From Lactococcus allomyrinae (GTDB taxonomy: Bacteria > Bacillota > Bacilli > Lactobacillales > Streptococcaceae): DNA of 64,000 nucleotides. Below the pieces are notes generated by a model. The model made no database searches. It was not told the origin of the DNA and was given only the letters and a program-made list of their open reading frames with translations. Both the position numbers and the translations under genes were made by a program. The stretch is taken from assembly GCF_003627095.1 (NCBI RefSeq), contig NZ_CP032627.1, positions 2,294,001-2,358,000 on the forward strand, given 5' to 3'. Of this stretch, positions 43,069 through 54,549 are shown piece by piece. Numbering within the stretch: position 1 is the stretch's first letter; every line of letters starts with the position of its first letter.

Positions 43069-44022
43069 TTGAAACTTGCTCAAAAAATAGTACTAACTGG
43101 TCTGATAGCCATAGTTGCTGTGTTTGGAGTAGTTATAGCTAGAGATAAAATGCAGATTTTGGATTCTCAAAAGTCAAATCTTGCTTCTACTACAAAGATA
43201 ACAAGTAAGCAAAGTTTGAGTACACAAACGACTTCCCTATCGTCAAAAGATATGGAAAAACCTTTCGATAAAAGCTCGGTCTCCACTCGGAAATCCATTC
43301 CTCCAACGACACAAGTAACTCAGGGTAATTTATCTGGCTCAACACAGAGTACGCAAGAATCAACTCAAAAATTCCAAGAATCTACTGGAAATCAAGAAAC
43401 GACATTGGACTGGTTCAACACTCAAGCGTCAAATTATCTGGCACAACTTATTTTGAATGAAAATGCGATTGCGAATAATGGGACAGCTAATTTCTCTATT
43501 AGTACTGACTCAAAAGATGTCACATTGGCAAAAATAGAATGTGAATGGAATAACAGTCAAGAACAAGTTGTTCATAATTATATCCCAGCCCCTGGCGGTC
43601 AAAATATTGCAGGAGGCCACTACGACGCTGACTTGACAGATGCAGGAGCAAAGGCACTTGCACAGAAACTTTTTAACGGTTATTATGCAGAGAAGACGGG
43701 TTATTATGACTTGATAGCTGCGGGATATACACCAGAGCAAATCGTAAATGGAGGCGCACAAGTAACAGTGAATGGTGTGACCTATAGCGAAAAAGGGATG
43801 AATGGTACAGGGTTTGAAACGAGTAGTGGTGGTGGTGTCGTTTCACATTATGCTGAAATTGCCAATCAAGTTCCGACTCACAAAGCAACGAAATTTTCAG
43901 TGAGTGTGATTTATGATCCGGATAAAAATTTTGTTAGCACTGCAGCGGACTTCTTTTGTGGTAACGTAAGTTACGTTTATCAGATGGATGCAAATGGTGT
44001 GATGAATTATGTGAATTATTAA
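43069..44022 (+). CDS. Secreted or membrane-anchored protein with Ser/Thr-rich linker
   Basis: 317 residues. An N-terminal hydrophobic segment (about 5-24) is followed by a Ser/Thr/Gln-rich linker (~40-115), then a C-terminal domain of about 200 residues (from LDWFNTQASNYLAQL), with glycine-rich turns and a terminal FCGNVSYVYQM. The layout suits a surface protein held off the membrane by a flexible spacer; no LPXTG or lipobox is present. Start is TTG 43069 after AGGAGAG. Family not recognised. Terminator at 44030-44053. Confidence 0.7.
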   Translation: MKLAQKIVLTGLIAIVAVFGVVIARDKMQILDSQKSNLASTTKITSKQSLSTQTTSLSSKDMEKPFDKSSVSTRKSIPPTTQVTQGNLSGSTQSTQESTQKFQESTGNQETTLDWFNTQASNYLAQLILNENAIANNGTANFSISTDSKDVTLAKIECEWNNSQEQVVHNYIPAPGGQNIAGGHYDADLTDAGAKALAQKLFNGYYAEKTGYYDLIAAGYTPEQIVNGGAQVTVNGVTYSEKGMNGTGFETSSGGGVVSHYAEIANQVPTHKATKFSVSVIYDPDKNFVSTAADFFCGNVSYVYQMDANGVMNYVNY

Positions 44023-44029
44023 TGAAATC

Positions 44030-44053
44030 AAGAGACTTTTTAGTCTCTTTTTT
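44030..44053 (+). terminator. Terminator after the surface protein gene
   Basis: AAGAGACT and AGTCTCTT arms around TTTT, then T run. Confidence 0.88.
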
Positions 44054-44115
44054 GATGTTTCGGTATTAAAAGTCATTCAACTGATAAAGAGGCTTGTGAA
44101 ATGAAAAAGGATTTA

Positions 44116-44124
44116 TGATATAAT
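44116..44124 (+). promoter_or_regulatory. Extended -10 promoter of the rml-rgp cluster
   Basis: TGATATAAT, 33 bases before rmlA, with a weak -35-like TTGTGA (44094-44099). Confidence 0.6.
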
Positions 44125-44157
44125 TACTACGATTAATTATGTTATGGAGGTCCTTTC

Positions 44158-45027
44158 ATGAAAGGGATTATTTTGGCCGGAGGGTCTGGAACTCGTCTTT
44201 ACCCTTTAACTCGTGCTGCAAGTAAGCAATTGATGCCTATTTATGATAAACCAATGATTTACTATCCACTGTCAACATTGATGTTAGCAGGGATTAAAGA
44301 TATTTTGATTATCTCAACTCCTACAGATACACCACGTTTTAAAGAGTTGTTGCAAGATGGCTCAGAATTTGGTATTAATCTGGAATATGCAGTGCAACCT
44401 TCTCCGGATGGATTGGCGCAAGCTTTTATCATTGGAGAGGAATTCATAGGTGATGACTCAGTTGCGCTGATTTTGGGCGATAATATTTATCACGGACCAG
44501 GTATGTCCAAAATGCTTCAAAATGCAGCTGCTAAAGAAAAAGGGGCAACCGTCTTTGGTTATCATGTTTCTGACCCAGAGCGCTTTGGCGTTGTGGAATT
44601 TGATGACAAGATGAATGCTGTTTCTATTGAAGAAAAACCAGAACAACCAAAATCAAATTATGCTGTAACAGGTCTTTACTTCTATGATAATGATGTAGTG
44701 GAAATTGCTAAAAGTATAAAACCTTCTCCTCGTGGGGAGCTGGAAATTACCGATGTCAACAAGGTCTATCTTGAACGTGGTGACTTGTCTGTTGAACTGA
44801 TGGGACGTGGCTTTGCGTGGCTTGATACAGGAACGCATGAGTCACTTTTGGAAGCAGCTCAATATATTGAAACAGTACAACGTATGCAAAATGTTCAAGT
44901 GGCAAATTTGGAAGAAATTGCTTGGAGAATGGGATATATCAGCGCAGATGACGTTTATGAATTGGCGCAACCGCTGAAGAAAAATGAGTACGGACAATAT
45001 TTATTGCGTTTGATTGGGAAGGATTAG
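44158..45027 (+). CDS. rmlA: Glucose-1-phosphate thymidylyltransferase
   Basis: 289 residues. Nucleotide-binding start [18 protein letters not shown], then [47 protein letters not shown] and [10 protein letters not shown]. First step of dTDP-L-rhamnose synthesis. GGAGGTCC precedes the start. First gene of the long cell-wall polysaccharide cluster. Confidence 0.96.
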   Translation: MKGIILAGGSGTRLYPLTRAASKQLMPIYDKPMIYYPLSTLMLAGIKDILIISTPTDTPRFKELLQDGSEFGINLEYAVQPSPDGLAQAFIIGEEFIGDDSVALILGDNIYHGPGMSKMLQNAAAKEKGATVFGYHVSDPERFGVVEFDDKMNAVSIEEKPEQPKSNYAVTGLYFYDNDVVEIAKSIKPSPRGELEITDVNKVYLERGDLSVELMGRGFAWLDTGTHESLLEAAQYIETVQRMQNVQVANLEEIAWRMGYISADDVYELAQPLKKNEYGQYLLRLIGKD

Positions 45028-45028
45028 T

Positions 45029-45622
45029 ATGACTGAAGAATTTTTCGGAAAAACGTTAGCTTCTCGGGAAATTGAAGCAATTCCGGGGATGTTAGAGTTT
45101 GATATTCCAGTTCACGGAGATAATCGGGGCTGGTTTAAAGAAAATTTTCAAAAGGAAAAAATGCTACCTTTAGGGTTTCCAGAAAGTTTTTTTACTGAGG
45201 GAAAATTGCAAAATAATGTGAGCTTTTCTCGTAAGAATGTTTTAAGAGGCTTGCATGCTGAACCTTGGGATAAATATATTTCGGTGGCGGATAGCGGTCG
45301 TGTGCTAGGCTCTTGGGTAGATTTGCGCGAAGGTGCGAGTTTTGGTCAAGTTTATCAGACTGTGATTGATGCTAGCAAAGGGATTTTTGTGCCACGTGGT
45401 GTGGCAAATGGGTTTCAAGTTCTATCTGATACCGTTTCTTACTCTTATCTGGTTAATGATTATTGGGCGTTGGATTTGAAACCAAAATATGCTTTTGTTA
45501 ACTATGCTGACCCAGCTTTGGGGATTTCTTGGGAAAATTTGGATGAGGTTGAGGTTTCTGAGGCGGATAAGAAGCATCCTATGCTAAAAGATGTAAAACC
45601 TTTGACAGAGGATTTGTTGTAG
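45029..45622 (+). CDS. rmlC: dTDP-4-dehydrorhamnose 3,5-epimerase
   Basis: 197 residues, cupin fold: DNRGWFKENFQ, SFSRKNVLRGLHAEPWDKY (catalytic His in RGLH) and VPRGVANGFQVLSDT. Third step of dTDP-rhamnose synthesis. ATG 45029 with AAGGA upstream; an earlier TTG at 45014 would overlap rmlA. Confidence 0.94.
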   Translation: MTEEFFGKTLASREIEAIPGMLEFDIPVHGDNRGWFKENFQKEKMLPLGFPESFFTEGKLQNNVSFSRKNVLRGLHAEPWDKYISVADSGRVLGSWVDLREGASFGQVYQTVIDASKGIFVPRGVANGFQVLSDTVSYSYLVNDYWALDLKPKYAFVNYADPALGISWENLDEVEVSEADKKHPMLKDVKPLTEDLL

Positions 45623-45626
45623 TGTA

Positions 45627-45890
45627 ATGAAGGCAATACATCTATGTAGTAAGAAAAAATTAGAATTTTGGTTGATAAAGAACGGAAATGAAGATGCTCC
45701 TGTTTGGGTGCAAGATGCGTTCACAGCGAAAGGTTTTCAGTGGGTAAGCCCTTCTAGCCTAAGGATTGTTAATACTGGTGGACTAATTAAAATTAATGCG
45801 AATGCCGGAGATTTTCTTGTTTTTAATGGAAAATACATGAAAATTGTAACTGCCCAAAAATTCCAGACGGATTATCGTGTATTAAATTAA
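45627..45890 (+). CDS. Small protein resembling phage PGDYG-type proteins
   Basis: 87 residues: APVWVQDAF, a VNTGG turn and GDFLVFNGKYMKIVTAQKF near the end recall the small PGDYG-domain proteins common in phages of Gram-positive bacteria (memory comparison, not searched). It sits between rmlC and rmlB on the same strand, four bases after rmlC, with a weak ribosome site. Standard rml operons do not include it. Role unknown. Confidence 0.55.
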   Translation: MKAIHLCSKKKLEFWLIKNGNEDAPVWVQDAFTAKGFQWVSPSSLRIVNTGGLIKINANAGDFLVFNGKYMKIVTAQKFQTDYRVLN

Positions 45891-45897
45891 TCAATAG

Positions 45898-47001
<1,104 letters not shown>

Positions 47002-47008
47002 AAAATTT

Positions 47009-47038
47009 ACTGACAGAGTTAAAAGTGACTCTGTCAGT
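47009..47038 (+). terminator. Hairpin after rmlB made of inverted repeat half-sites
   Basis: ACTGACAGAG and CTCTGTCAGT perfect arms; T content after it is low, so it may only attenuate. Confidence 0.65.
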
Positions 47039-47105
47039 AATTATATACTGATAAATGGGTTTCTACATCTGTCAGTAAATTAATGAATCTGAAAGTAGAG
47101 AAAAT

Positions 47106-48005
47106 ATGATTTTAATCACAGGTGGAAATGGACAACTCGGTACAGAATTGCGCCATTTGCTTGATGAGCGTGGTGTAGTTTATACGGCAACGGATGCAAA
47201 AGAACTTGATATTACTGACAAGGCCGCAGTGGATAGCTTTTTTGATGAAAATAAACCTGAGTTAGTTTATCATTGCGCGGCTTATACAGCGGTTGATAAA
47301 GCCGAGGATGAGGGAAAGGCGCTTGATGAAAAAATCAATGTTGATGGTACGAAAAATGTTGCTGAAGCAGCAGCTCGCGTAGGTGCAACGTTAGTCTATA
47401 TCTCGACAGATTATGTATTTGGCGGTACTTTGCCTGTTGGTCAAGAATGGCCAGTTGATGCACCAAAAGCTCCTGAATCAGAATATGGACGGACGAAACA
47501 TTTGGGTGAAGAAGCGGTTGTTGCAAGTGGTGTGAAGCATTATATCATTCGTACGGCTTGGGTTTTCGGCTCTTTCGGTCCAAACTTTGTCTTTACGATG
47601 CAAAATTTGGCAAAAACGCACGACGCACTCACAGTAGTCAATGACCAGCATGGACGTCCAACATGGACGCGGACACTCGCTGAATTTATGGTTTATCTGG
47701 TGGATAATGACGAAGCGACAGGATTTTATCATTTGACGAATGATGCGAAGTCTGGTGAAGATGTGACTTGGTTTGACTTTGCAACGGAAATCTTGAAAAA
47801 GACAGATACAAAAGTTTTGCCTGTTGATTCAAGCCAATTTCCAGCAAAAGCAAAACGTCCGTTTAATTCGACAATGAGTCTTGAGAAAGCGAAGGCAACG
47901 GGCTTTGTTATCCCTACTTGGCAAGATGCACTTTGGTCAATGCTTGAAAAAGGCGATTTGCGAGAAAATAAAGATGGGCTTAAAGGCGAAATCAGCAAAA
48001 AATAA
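47106..48005 (+). CDS. rmlD: dTDP-4-dehydrorhamnose reductase
   Basis: 299 residues: MILITGGNGQLGTEL, VYHCAAYTAVDKAE, YISTDYVFGG, YGRTKHLGE and RTAWVFGSFG. Final step giving dTDP-L-rhamnose for the rhamnan backbone. Ribosome site weak (AGAGAA). Confidence 0.96.
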   Translation: MILITGGNGQLGTELRHLLDERGVVYTATDAKELDITDKAAVDSFFDENKPELVYHCAAYTAVDKAEDEGKALDEKINVDGTKNVAEAAARVGATLVYISTDYVFGGTLPVGQEWPVDAPKAPESEYGRTKHLGEEAVVASGVKHYIIRTAWVFGSFGPNFVFTMQNLAKTHDALTVVNDQHGRPTWTRTLAEFMVYLVDNDEATGFYHLTNDAKSGEDVTWFDFATEILKKTDTKVLPVDSSQFPAKAKRPFNSTMSLEKAKATGFVIPTWQDALWSMLEKGDLRENKDGLKGEISKK

Positions 48006-48399
48006 TGAAAATTTACTGACAGAATTTCTGTCAGTGAAATACTTATTGTTTTACTAACAGAAATTCTGTCAGTAAGATAATAGAAGTAAAGAATTCTGTC
48101 ATGGTGCAACTTCTAATACTGTTTAACTTTTAAAAGACGCTTTTAGAGGTTACTTCGCTCCGTTGTCGATCTCGCTATGCTAGTCGCAGTCGCAACCTTT
48201 GCGTTTCACGAAAAACTCTCTTGCGCTTGATGCTACTTTTCAAGGCTACGGATGAGAAAAGTATTGCTTTTCCCAATTGTTGCAAAGTAGATGAACTAGT
48301 ATAAGAGTTACGGTGCTGACAGAATTCTCGTTTTGAGAAGCTAGAAAAAATCGCTAGAGTCAAAAGACAAATAGCGCTTAAAGTAGCCAAAGGAAGAAC
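48006..48399. other. Intergenic region between rmlD and rgpA
   Basis: 394 bases, no gene seen. It begins with two inverted half-site hairpins (48015-48035: ACTGACAGA and TCTGTCAGT; and about 48053-48073). The remainder is repeat-like, mixed-composition DNA, including a stretch (near 48295-48304) related to dispersed element B in reverse. Confidence 0.55.
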
Positions 48400-49544
48400 A
48401 TGAAAAAACACATTTTTATCATTGGCAGTCGTGGTCTGCCAGCGAAATATGGCGGTTTTGAGACATTTGTTGAAGAACTTGTCAAGCATCAACATAATAA
48501 AAATATTCAATATCATGTAGCTTGTCAAAGCGAGAATTCAGATAGAGCTGCTGCGGGGAGCATTTTGACTATCTTGGAGCAGATTGTTTTGTGGTCAAAG
48601 TTCCCAAAATTGGTCCGGCGCGTGTCATTGCATATGATATTTTAGCTATTAACGCTGGACTTAGACAGTGTAAGGTTGAAAATATAGAGCGACCTATTTT
48701 TTATATTTTAGGTAATACGATTGGTGGCGTTATTGGGCACTATTCAAGAAAAATCCATAGGATCGGCGGTAGACTATTTGTCAATCCAGATGGTCTTGAA
48801 TGGAAACGGACGAAATGGGCGCCCTCTGTGCGTAAGTATCTTAAAATTGCCGAGAAAAAGATGGTGAAAAATGCAAATCTTATCATCTCAGATAATGCTG
48901 GGATTAAAGAATACTTAACCTCAGAATATGGCAAAATTGATACCGAAATTATCGCTTATGGCACTGAAAAATTTAGTTCAAATTTGACAGAATCAAAAAC
49001 TTTGGTAAAATATAAGGTTAGAGATTACTATTTGATTGTAGGGCGTTTTGTACCAGAAAATAATTATGAATTATTGATTCGTACATTTATGGCAAGTAAG
49101 ATAACGCGGGATTTAGTCATTATCACGAATTACGCGGGGAATAGTTATTACGAAGAACTTCGAGAGAAGACAGGATTTGATAAAGATTCACGCATCAAAT
49201 TTGTTGGTACCGTTTATAATCAAAATGAGCTGCGATTCATTCGTGAACACGCGTTTGCTTATTTGCATGGTCATGAAGTCGGAGGAACCAATCCAGGTCT
49301 GCTGGAAGCGATGTGGTCAACACCTGTCAATGTGGTGTTGGGTGTTAATTTCAATCAGACAACTGCTGGCGAATCTGTCATATATTTTGACAAAAAAAAT
49401 CTTCTGTCAGTACTGACAGAAATTGAAAATATGACTGATGAAACTAGAAAGCTTCTTCATGAGAAGGCCCACAAAATTATTGAAGAAAAATATACTTGGG
49501 AACATATCTGCACCCAATACGAGGAACTTTTTGTTGAAAGTTAA
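48400..49544 (+). pseudogene. rgpA: Rhamnosyltransferase RgpA (DUF1972/GT4), frameshifted
   Basis: The first frame opens MKKHIFIIGSRGLPAKYGGF, the DUF1972 start that begins rhamnan assembly. The rest (VPKIGPARVIAYDILAINA, NPDGLEWKRTKW, GHEVGGTNPGLLEAMW) is in the next frame. Adding one G to GGGG at 48555-48558 gives AAAGEHFDYLGAD and a continuous protein of about 381 residues. Real mutation or a one-base sequencing loss. It carries a full repeat copy (49404-49419) read as LSVLTE. Confidence 0.88.
49404..49419. repeat. Repeated palindrome inside rgpA
   Basis: Perfect 16-bp copy, read as LSVLTE. Confidence 0.9.
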
Positions 49545-50471
49545 TATACTAATGTCAACCTACAATGGCGAAAAGTACATCGCTGAACAAATTGAAAGTA
49601 TACAAAAACAGACCTTTAAAGATTGGCAGCTCATCATTCGTGATGATGGCTCTAAAGATACAACCTGTAAAATTGTGGAAACTTTTATCACTGGCGATAA
49701 GCGTATTCGTTTAATAAGAGCAGAGAATGTTGGAGTTATCCAATCATTTTATGAATTAGTAAAAGTAGAAACTGTAGATTTTTATTTCTTTGCAGACCAA
49801 GATGATTACTGGCTTCCAGAAAAACTGGAAATCATGCTAAACGAAACACAAAAACATGATAACAGCAAACCTGTTATGTATTATACTGATTTAAAGGTTA
49901 CTGACAGAAATCTGTCAGTAACAAGAGAATCTATGATTAAAACTCAATCCAGTCATCCGAATACTCAACTTGTTCAAGAACTGACAGAAAATACAGTAAC
50001 GGGCGGGCTAGTATGATTAACCATGCACTAGCTGAGCATTGGCTTACAACGAATGATATCATCATGCATGATTGGTACTTGGCGCTTTTAGCAACAGCGG
50101 TAGGCCAGTTGGTCTTTATTGATATTCCGACGCATCTTTATCGTCAGCATGATTCTAATGTTTTAGGCGCTAGGACGTTAACCAAACGGATGAAGAAATG
50201 GGTTCATCCAAAATCATGGTTTGAAAAATATTGGTGGTTGATTAATGCTAGCCAAAAACAAGCAAAAAAAATACTGACGGAAAATATATCACTGCTGACA
50301 GAGCAAAATAAACAACTTATTGAAGCTTTTGTTAAAGTATTAGATTACCCACGAAAAGAGCGCAGACATATTTTAAACCAATACAACTTACGGAAGAATA
50401 AAAAGTATCATACATACATTTTCCGTGCGCTTCTCATCACAAAATTTGCATACAAAGGAAAAAATAAATGA
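49534..50471 (+). pseudogene. rgpB: Rhamnosyltransferase RgpB (GT2), frameshifted
   Basis: Start TTG 49534 overlaps rgpA, eight bases after GAGGA. GT-A motifs: ILMSTYNGEKYIAEQIES, RDDGSKD and FADQDDYW. The frame leaves the family at ...ENTVTGG and resumes as MINHALAEHW, IIMHDWYLALLA, YRQHDSNVLG. One G added to GGG at 50005-50007 restores VTGGASMINH and about 312 residues. It would add rhamnose to the growing chain. Confidence 0.88.
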
Positions 50472-51277
50472 ATTTCTTCAGTCGCAGAAATCAAATTCTG
50501 CTCAAAGAACTCGTCAAAACAGATTTTAAGCTTAGATATCAAGGTTCCGTTATTGGATATCTTTGGTCAGTTCTGAAACCGATTTTACTCTTTGTCATCA
50601 TGTATCTTGTCTTTGTAAGATTTATGCGATTTGGTGCAAGCGTACCTCATTTTGCTGTTGCGTTACTTTTAGGGATTACAATTTGGAATTTCTTTGGTGA
50701 AGCGACAGGAGTGGGAATGTTATCCATTGTTAGTAGAGTAGATTTATTACGTAAAGTAAATTTCTCAAAACCTGTTGTGATATTTTCCGTCATTCTAAAT
50801 GCTCTGATTAATCTTGTTATTTCACTTGTTGTTGTCTTTGGGTTTGCAATTATCAACGGTGTTCCATTCAGTTGGAATATCATTTTTGTTATTCCTCTCC
50901 TCATTGAATTGATACTTTTTACAACAGGTCTGACTTTTATACTATCAACTCTGTTTGTTTATTTCCGTGACCTCGGCCCAATCTGGGAAGTGGTAATGCA
51001 AGCAGGATTTTACGGTACACCGATTATTTATCCGATTACACAGATTTCTACTAATCATCTTTTTATTGCAAAGCTTCTCATGCTCAATCCAATGGCACAA
51101 ATCATACAAGATTTGCGCTATATTTTGACTTTTAGTAATAATACCAATCCTACTCTTTGGCAACTTTGGGATAATCCATGGGTGATTATTATTCCATATC
51201 TATTACCAATTCTTATTTTTATTTTGGGATATTGGGTGTTCACAAATCATGCACATAAATTTGCAGAAATTATCTAA
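50468..51277 (+). CDS. rgpC: ABC transporter permease for rhamnan export
   Basis: 269 residues with six membrane spans, ABC-2 type: KTDFKLRYQGSVIGYLWSVLKP and YFRDLGPIWEVVMQAGFYGTPIIYP are typical of polysaccharide/teichoic acid exporters. With RgpD it moves the lipid-linked rhamnan across the membrane. The start overlaps the rgpB stop (ATGA). Confidence 0.94.
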   Translation: MNFFSRRNQILLKELVKTDFKLRYQGSVIGYLWSVLKPILLFVIMYLVFVRFMRFGASVPHFAVALLLGITIWNFFGEATGVGMLSIVSRVDLLRKVNFSKPVVIFSVILNALINLVISLVVVFGFAIINGVPFSWNIIFVIPLLIELILFTTGLTFILSTLFVYFRDLGPIWEVVMQAGFYGTPIIYPITQISTNHLFIAKLLMLNPMAQIIQDLRYILTFSNNTNPTLWQLWDNPWVIIIPYLLPILIFILGYWVFTNHAHKFAEII

Positions 51278-51290
51278 AAGGAGCTGAAAA

Positions 51291-52472
51291 ATGTCTGAAA
51301 TTGCAGTAAAAATTGATCATGTCAGTAAATCTTTTCGTCTCCCAACCGAAAGTTCAGCAAGTCTTCGCACAACATTGATTAATAGACTTAGAGGCATCAA
51401 GGGGTATCGTGAACAACACGTTTTGAAAGATATCAACTTTGAAGTAGAAAAAGGAGATTTTTTTGGAATTGTTGGACGAAATGGTTCTGGTAAATCAACA
51501 CTTCTAAAAATTATTTCTCAAATTTATACTCCTGAAAAAGGGGAAGTTACAGTTAATGGAAAATTAGTTAGTTTTATTGAGTTAGGCGTTGGCTTTAATC
51601 CAGAACTTACAGGGCGCGAGAATGTTTATCTCAACGGTGCTATGCTTGGATTTGCTACAGAAGAGATTGATGCTATATATGACGAAATTGTCGAATTTGC
51701 AGAGCTTAGCGAGTTTATGAATCAGAAATTAAAAAATTATTCCAGCGGAATGCAAGTTCGTTTGGCATTTTCTGTCGCTATAAAGGCAAAAGGAGATATT
51801 CTTGTTCTTGATGAAGTTTTAGCTGTTGGGGATGAGGCTTTCCAGCGTAAGTGTAATGAATTCTTTGTTGATACCAAGAAAGATAAATCAAAAACTGTTA
51901 TTCTCGTAACACATGACATGAGCGCCGTTCAGCGTTATTGTAATAAAGCAGTATATATTTCAGAAGGCTACGCTGCTGAAGATACTGACGTCCAACATGT
52001 AACTAATCTTTATTCAGCTGATAATCTGAAAGTTACGCAACATCTTGAACAAGATGCCTCAGCAGACCGTGTTTGGCTGACAACAGATTCTAACAAAATA
52101 CTGACAAAGGAAACGGATAAACTTTCTTTTACTATCCACTTTGAAGCTAATACTGCTGAAACAAAGGCTGAAAAAAAACTGTATTTGTCTTATTTTCTCT
52201 ATGATGCTACTCGAGGAGGAGCGGCTTATGAATCGCCAGCACAGGAAGTCAATATCGGAGAGAGTTTGAGAGCAGAAATTCCGATGACAAATTTCCATAA
52301 TACAGAATTTCAGCTTGGTGCAACACTTCGTAAAGACCCATCAGATTGGGAAAATGATAATCCTCTATCACAAACAGAAGTTGTTACAGTGACACAGCCA
52401 GGAGATGATGTTCGCTTTATTTATCGTAATCCAGAAGACAAGGAAGCTGCAAGCCTGCTCAAAACACTTTAA
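51291..52472 (+). CDS. rgpD: ABC transporter ATP-binding protein for rhamnan export
   Basis: 393 residues. Walker A GRNGSGKST, SFIELGVGFNPELTGREN (exporter subfamily), signature YSSGMQVRLAFSVA, Walker B ILVLDEVLAVGDE. The C-terminal ~150 residues form an immunoglobulin-like extension of the kind that recognises chain ends in some exporters. AAGGAG precedes the start. Confidence 0.93.
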   Translation: MSEIAVKIDHVSKSFRLPTESSASLRTTLINRLRGIKGYREQHVLKDINFEVEKGDFFGIVGRNGSGKSTLLKIISQIYTPEKGEVTVNGKLVSFIELGVGFNPELTGRENVYLNGAMLGFATEEIDAIYDEIVEFAELSEFMNQKLKNYSSGMQVRLAFSVAIKAKGDILVLDEVLAVGDEAFQRKCNEFFVDTKKDKSKTVILVTHDMSAVQRYCNKAVYISEGYAAEDTDVQHVTNLYSADNLKVTQHLEQDASADRVWLTTDSNKILTKETDKLSFTIHFEANTAETKAEKKLYLSYFLYDATRGGAAYESPAQEVNIGESLRAEIPMTNFHNTEFQLGATLRKDPSDWENDNPLSQTEVVTVTQPGDDVRFIYRNPEDKEAASLLKTL

Positions 52473-52500
52473 AAAATATGATAAAAGAAAGGAGAAGATA

Positions 52501-54549
52501 ATGCCAACAAATTTTGAGCGTGCAAAATATATTTTAACTCAAAATCCAAAATTACTTGCAAAAATTCCCCAAAAATTCTTGCAGAGAGTTCGTCAATATT
52601 TTCATCCTTTCGCTGACCTCCAGTTGAAAATTAATAGAAATAAGCGCGCAAAAACGCGTGAAATGAATAATTATAAAAACCCAAAACGTGCTCTCGTTTA
52701 CGTAATATATGAAAATCAGTCAAATTTACAAACATATAAATTAACATTTCTATCTGCATTATCAGATTTGTCTGACAAGACTCTAATTATTGTGAACGGT
52801 GATTTACCTGATGAAGATATAGAAAAGCTGTCTAAATATGGAGATGTTGAGAAGCGTGAAAATTCGGGTTACGATACAGCTGCTTTTAGATATGGAATTT
52901 TGCAACTTGTATCTGAATTAACAAGTTTTGATGAGTTACTTTTAGTTAACGATACAAATGTGGGACCAATGACCGATTTATCATTAGTTTTTCAAAAAAT
53001 GTCAGCAAAACGATTAGATTTTTGGGGGATTTCATATGGAGAAAAGCAAGTAGATTTTACAGGATTTAATCCTTATGGCACAATTCCTGAGCATCTACAG
53101 TCATATTTTCTTGTGATTGAAAAGAATATGTTTCAATCTCCCGAATTTATTCAATATTGGCAGGAGCTTTCTGATACTGATTCAAGAAATAAAGCGATTG
53201 GAAGACATGAAACAGTTTTTACAAAGTATTTCTCAGATTTAGGGTTTTTACACGGTGCAGTTTCTGGTAATAATGCAGATTCTGCAATGTATATTCATCC
53301 ATTGACGATGTTGAAAGATTTTGATGTCCCTTTGGTAAAATATACAGCATTTGTCAATGATACTGATGATAAGTTTGCATGGCAAGGCTTAGAGAGACGG
53401 ACAGAAGTACCTGAATTGATTGATTATATTAAAACAGAAACTAATTTTCCGAATGAGATACTTTCCGAGGTTTTGGAAACGATTAGACATACTCCTCACT
53501 CTGAGCATATACTCATAATTGACGGAGTTGAGAATCAGATACCACAGTGCACAAGATATAGAGTGACAAATAAGGCTGAACAGCTTCGGAGCCTAGGTTA
53601 TACTGTTTGGACAGTGAATGCTAGTGAATTTCAAATGGGGTATGCGGAATATGCTAGTCAAATTATTATTTATCGTGCTCCATATAGTGAACGATTCAAA
53701 AAGTTAATTGACTTGGCTCATAAGTATCATAAGCCTGTTTTTTATGATATTGATGATCTCGTCTATGATACTCTTTATACAAATCAGTTAGATTATATAC
53801 GTACCTTGAGTGTAGACGAGAAGAGAAAATATGATTTAGGCGTAAAAAACTATGGTAAACTGATGAAATTATGTGATGCGTTCATCACTTCAACAACAGA
53901 TTTGAAAAAAGAGCTATTAAAATTAGGAAAACCAGTGTATCTCAATCGAAATCTTGCGAGTGAGGAATTGATTTCTATAAGTGAAAGAGCACGTGCAGAG
54001 GTTCAGAAAGACACTGCAAAAGTAAAAATTGGATATTTTTCTGGTTCTATCACGCACAATGAAAATTTCAAGTTAGTCATGCCTGTGATTGTAAGAATTT
54101 TGAAAGATTTTCCACAGGTAGAGTTGCATCTTGTAGGACATTTATTAATTCCTAATGAATTGCAGGATTATAAAAAGCAATTGGTTATACATAACTATGT
54201 AGATTGGTTAGAATTGCCAGCATTAGTAGCAGAGGTGGATGTTAATATAGCACCACTTGTTGACACGATTTTTAATCGAGCTAAATCTGAAATTAAATGG
54301 ATGGAAGCAGCATTAGTAGGAGTACCGACAATAGCAAGTAATATTGGTGCTTTTACTGAAAGTATAGACAATGGGAAAACAGGTATTCTTGCTGAGGACA
54401 TTGAGTGGCAAGAAAAGTTAAGACAACTCATTATCCAAAAAGACTTACGCCAAACAATTGCCGAATCAACTTATCGAAAGGTGCGAACTGATTTTCGAGT
54501 TAAAGGACACCATGATGAATTAACGGAGAAACTTAATGAATTTTCTTAA
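52501..54549 (+). CDS. rgpF: RgpF-type rhamnan synthesis protein fused to a GT4 domain
   Basis: 682 residues in two parts. Residues ~55-330 match the rhamnan synthesis F family (VYVIYENQSNLQTYKLTFL, ENSGYDTAAFRYGI, LLLVNDTNVGPM). Residues ~345-680 are a GT4-like glycosyltransferase (DIDDLVYD, IGYFSGSITHNENFKLV, NIAPLVDTIFNRAKSEIKWMEA). It probably extends or caps rhamnan. ATG 52501 follows AAAGGAGA. Confidence 0.88.
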   Translation: MPTNFERAKYILTQNPKLLAKIPQKFLQRVRQYFHPFADLQLKINRNKRAKTREMNNYKNPKRALVYVIYENQSNLQTYKLTFLSALSDLSDKTLIIVNGDLPDEDIEKLSKYGDVEKRENSGYDTAAFRYGILQLVSELTSFDELLLVNDTNVGPMTDLSLVFQKMSAKRLDFWGISYGEKQVDFTGFNPYGTIPEHLQSYFLVIEKNMFQSPEFIQYWQELSDTDSRNKAIGRHETVFTKYFSDLGFLHGAVSGNNADSAMYIHPLTMLKDFDVPLVKYTAFVNDTDDKFAWQGLERRTEVPELIDYIKTETNFPNEILSEVLETIRHTPHSEHILIIDGVENQIPQCTRYRVTNKAEQLRSLGYTVWTVNASEFQMGYAEYASQIIIYRAPYSERFKKLIDLAHKYHKPVFYDIDDLVYDTLYTNQLDYIRTLSVDEKRKYDLGVKNYGKLMKLCDAFITSTTDLKKELLKLGKPVYLNRNLASEELISISERARAEVQKDTAKVKIGYFSGSITHNENFKLVMPVIVRILKDFPQVELHLVGHLLIPNELQDYKKQLVIHNYVDWLELPALVAEVDVNIAPLVDTIFNRAKSEIKWMEAALVGVPTIASNIGAFTESIDNGKTGILAEDIEWQEKLRQLIIQKDLRQTIAESTYRKVRTDFRVKGHHDELTEKLNEFS

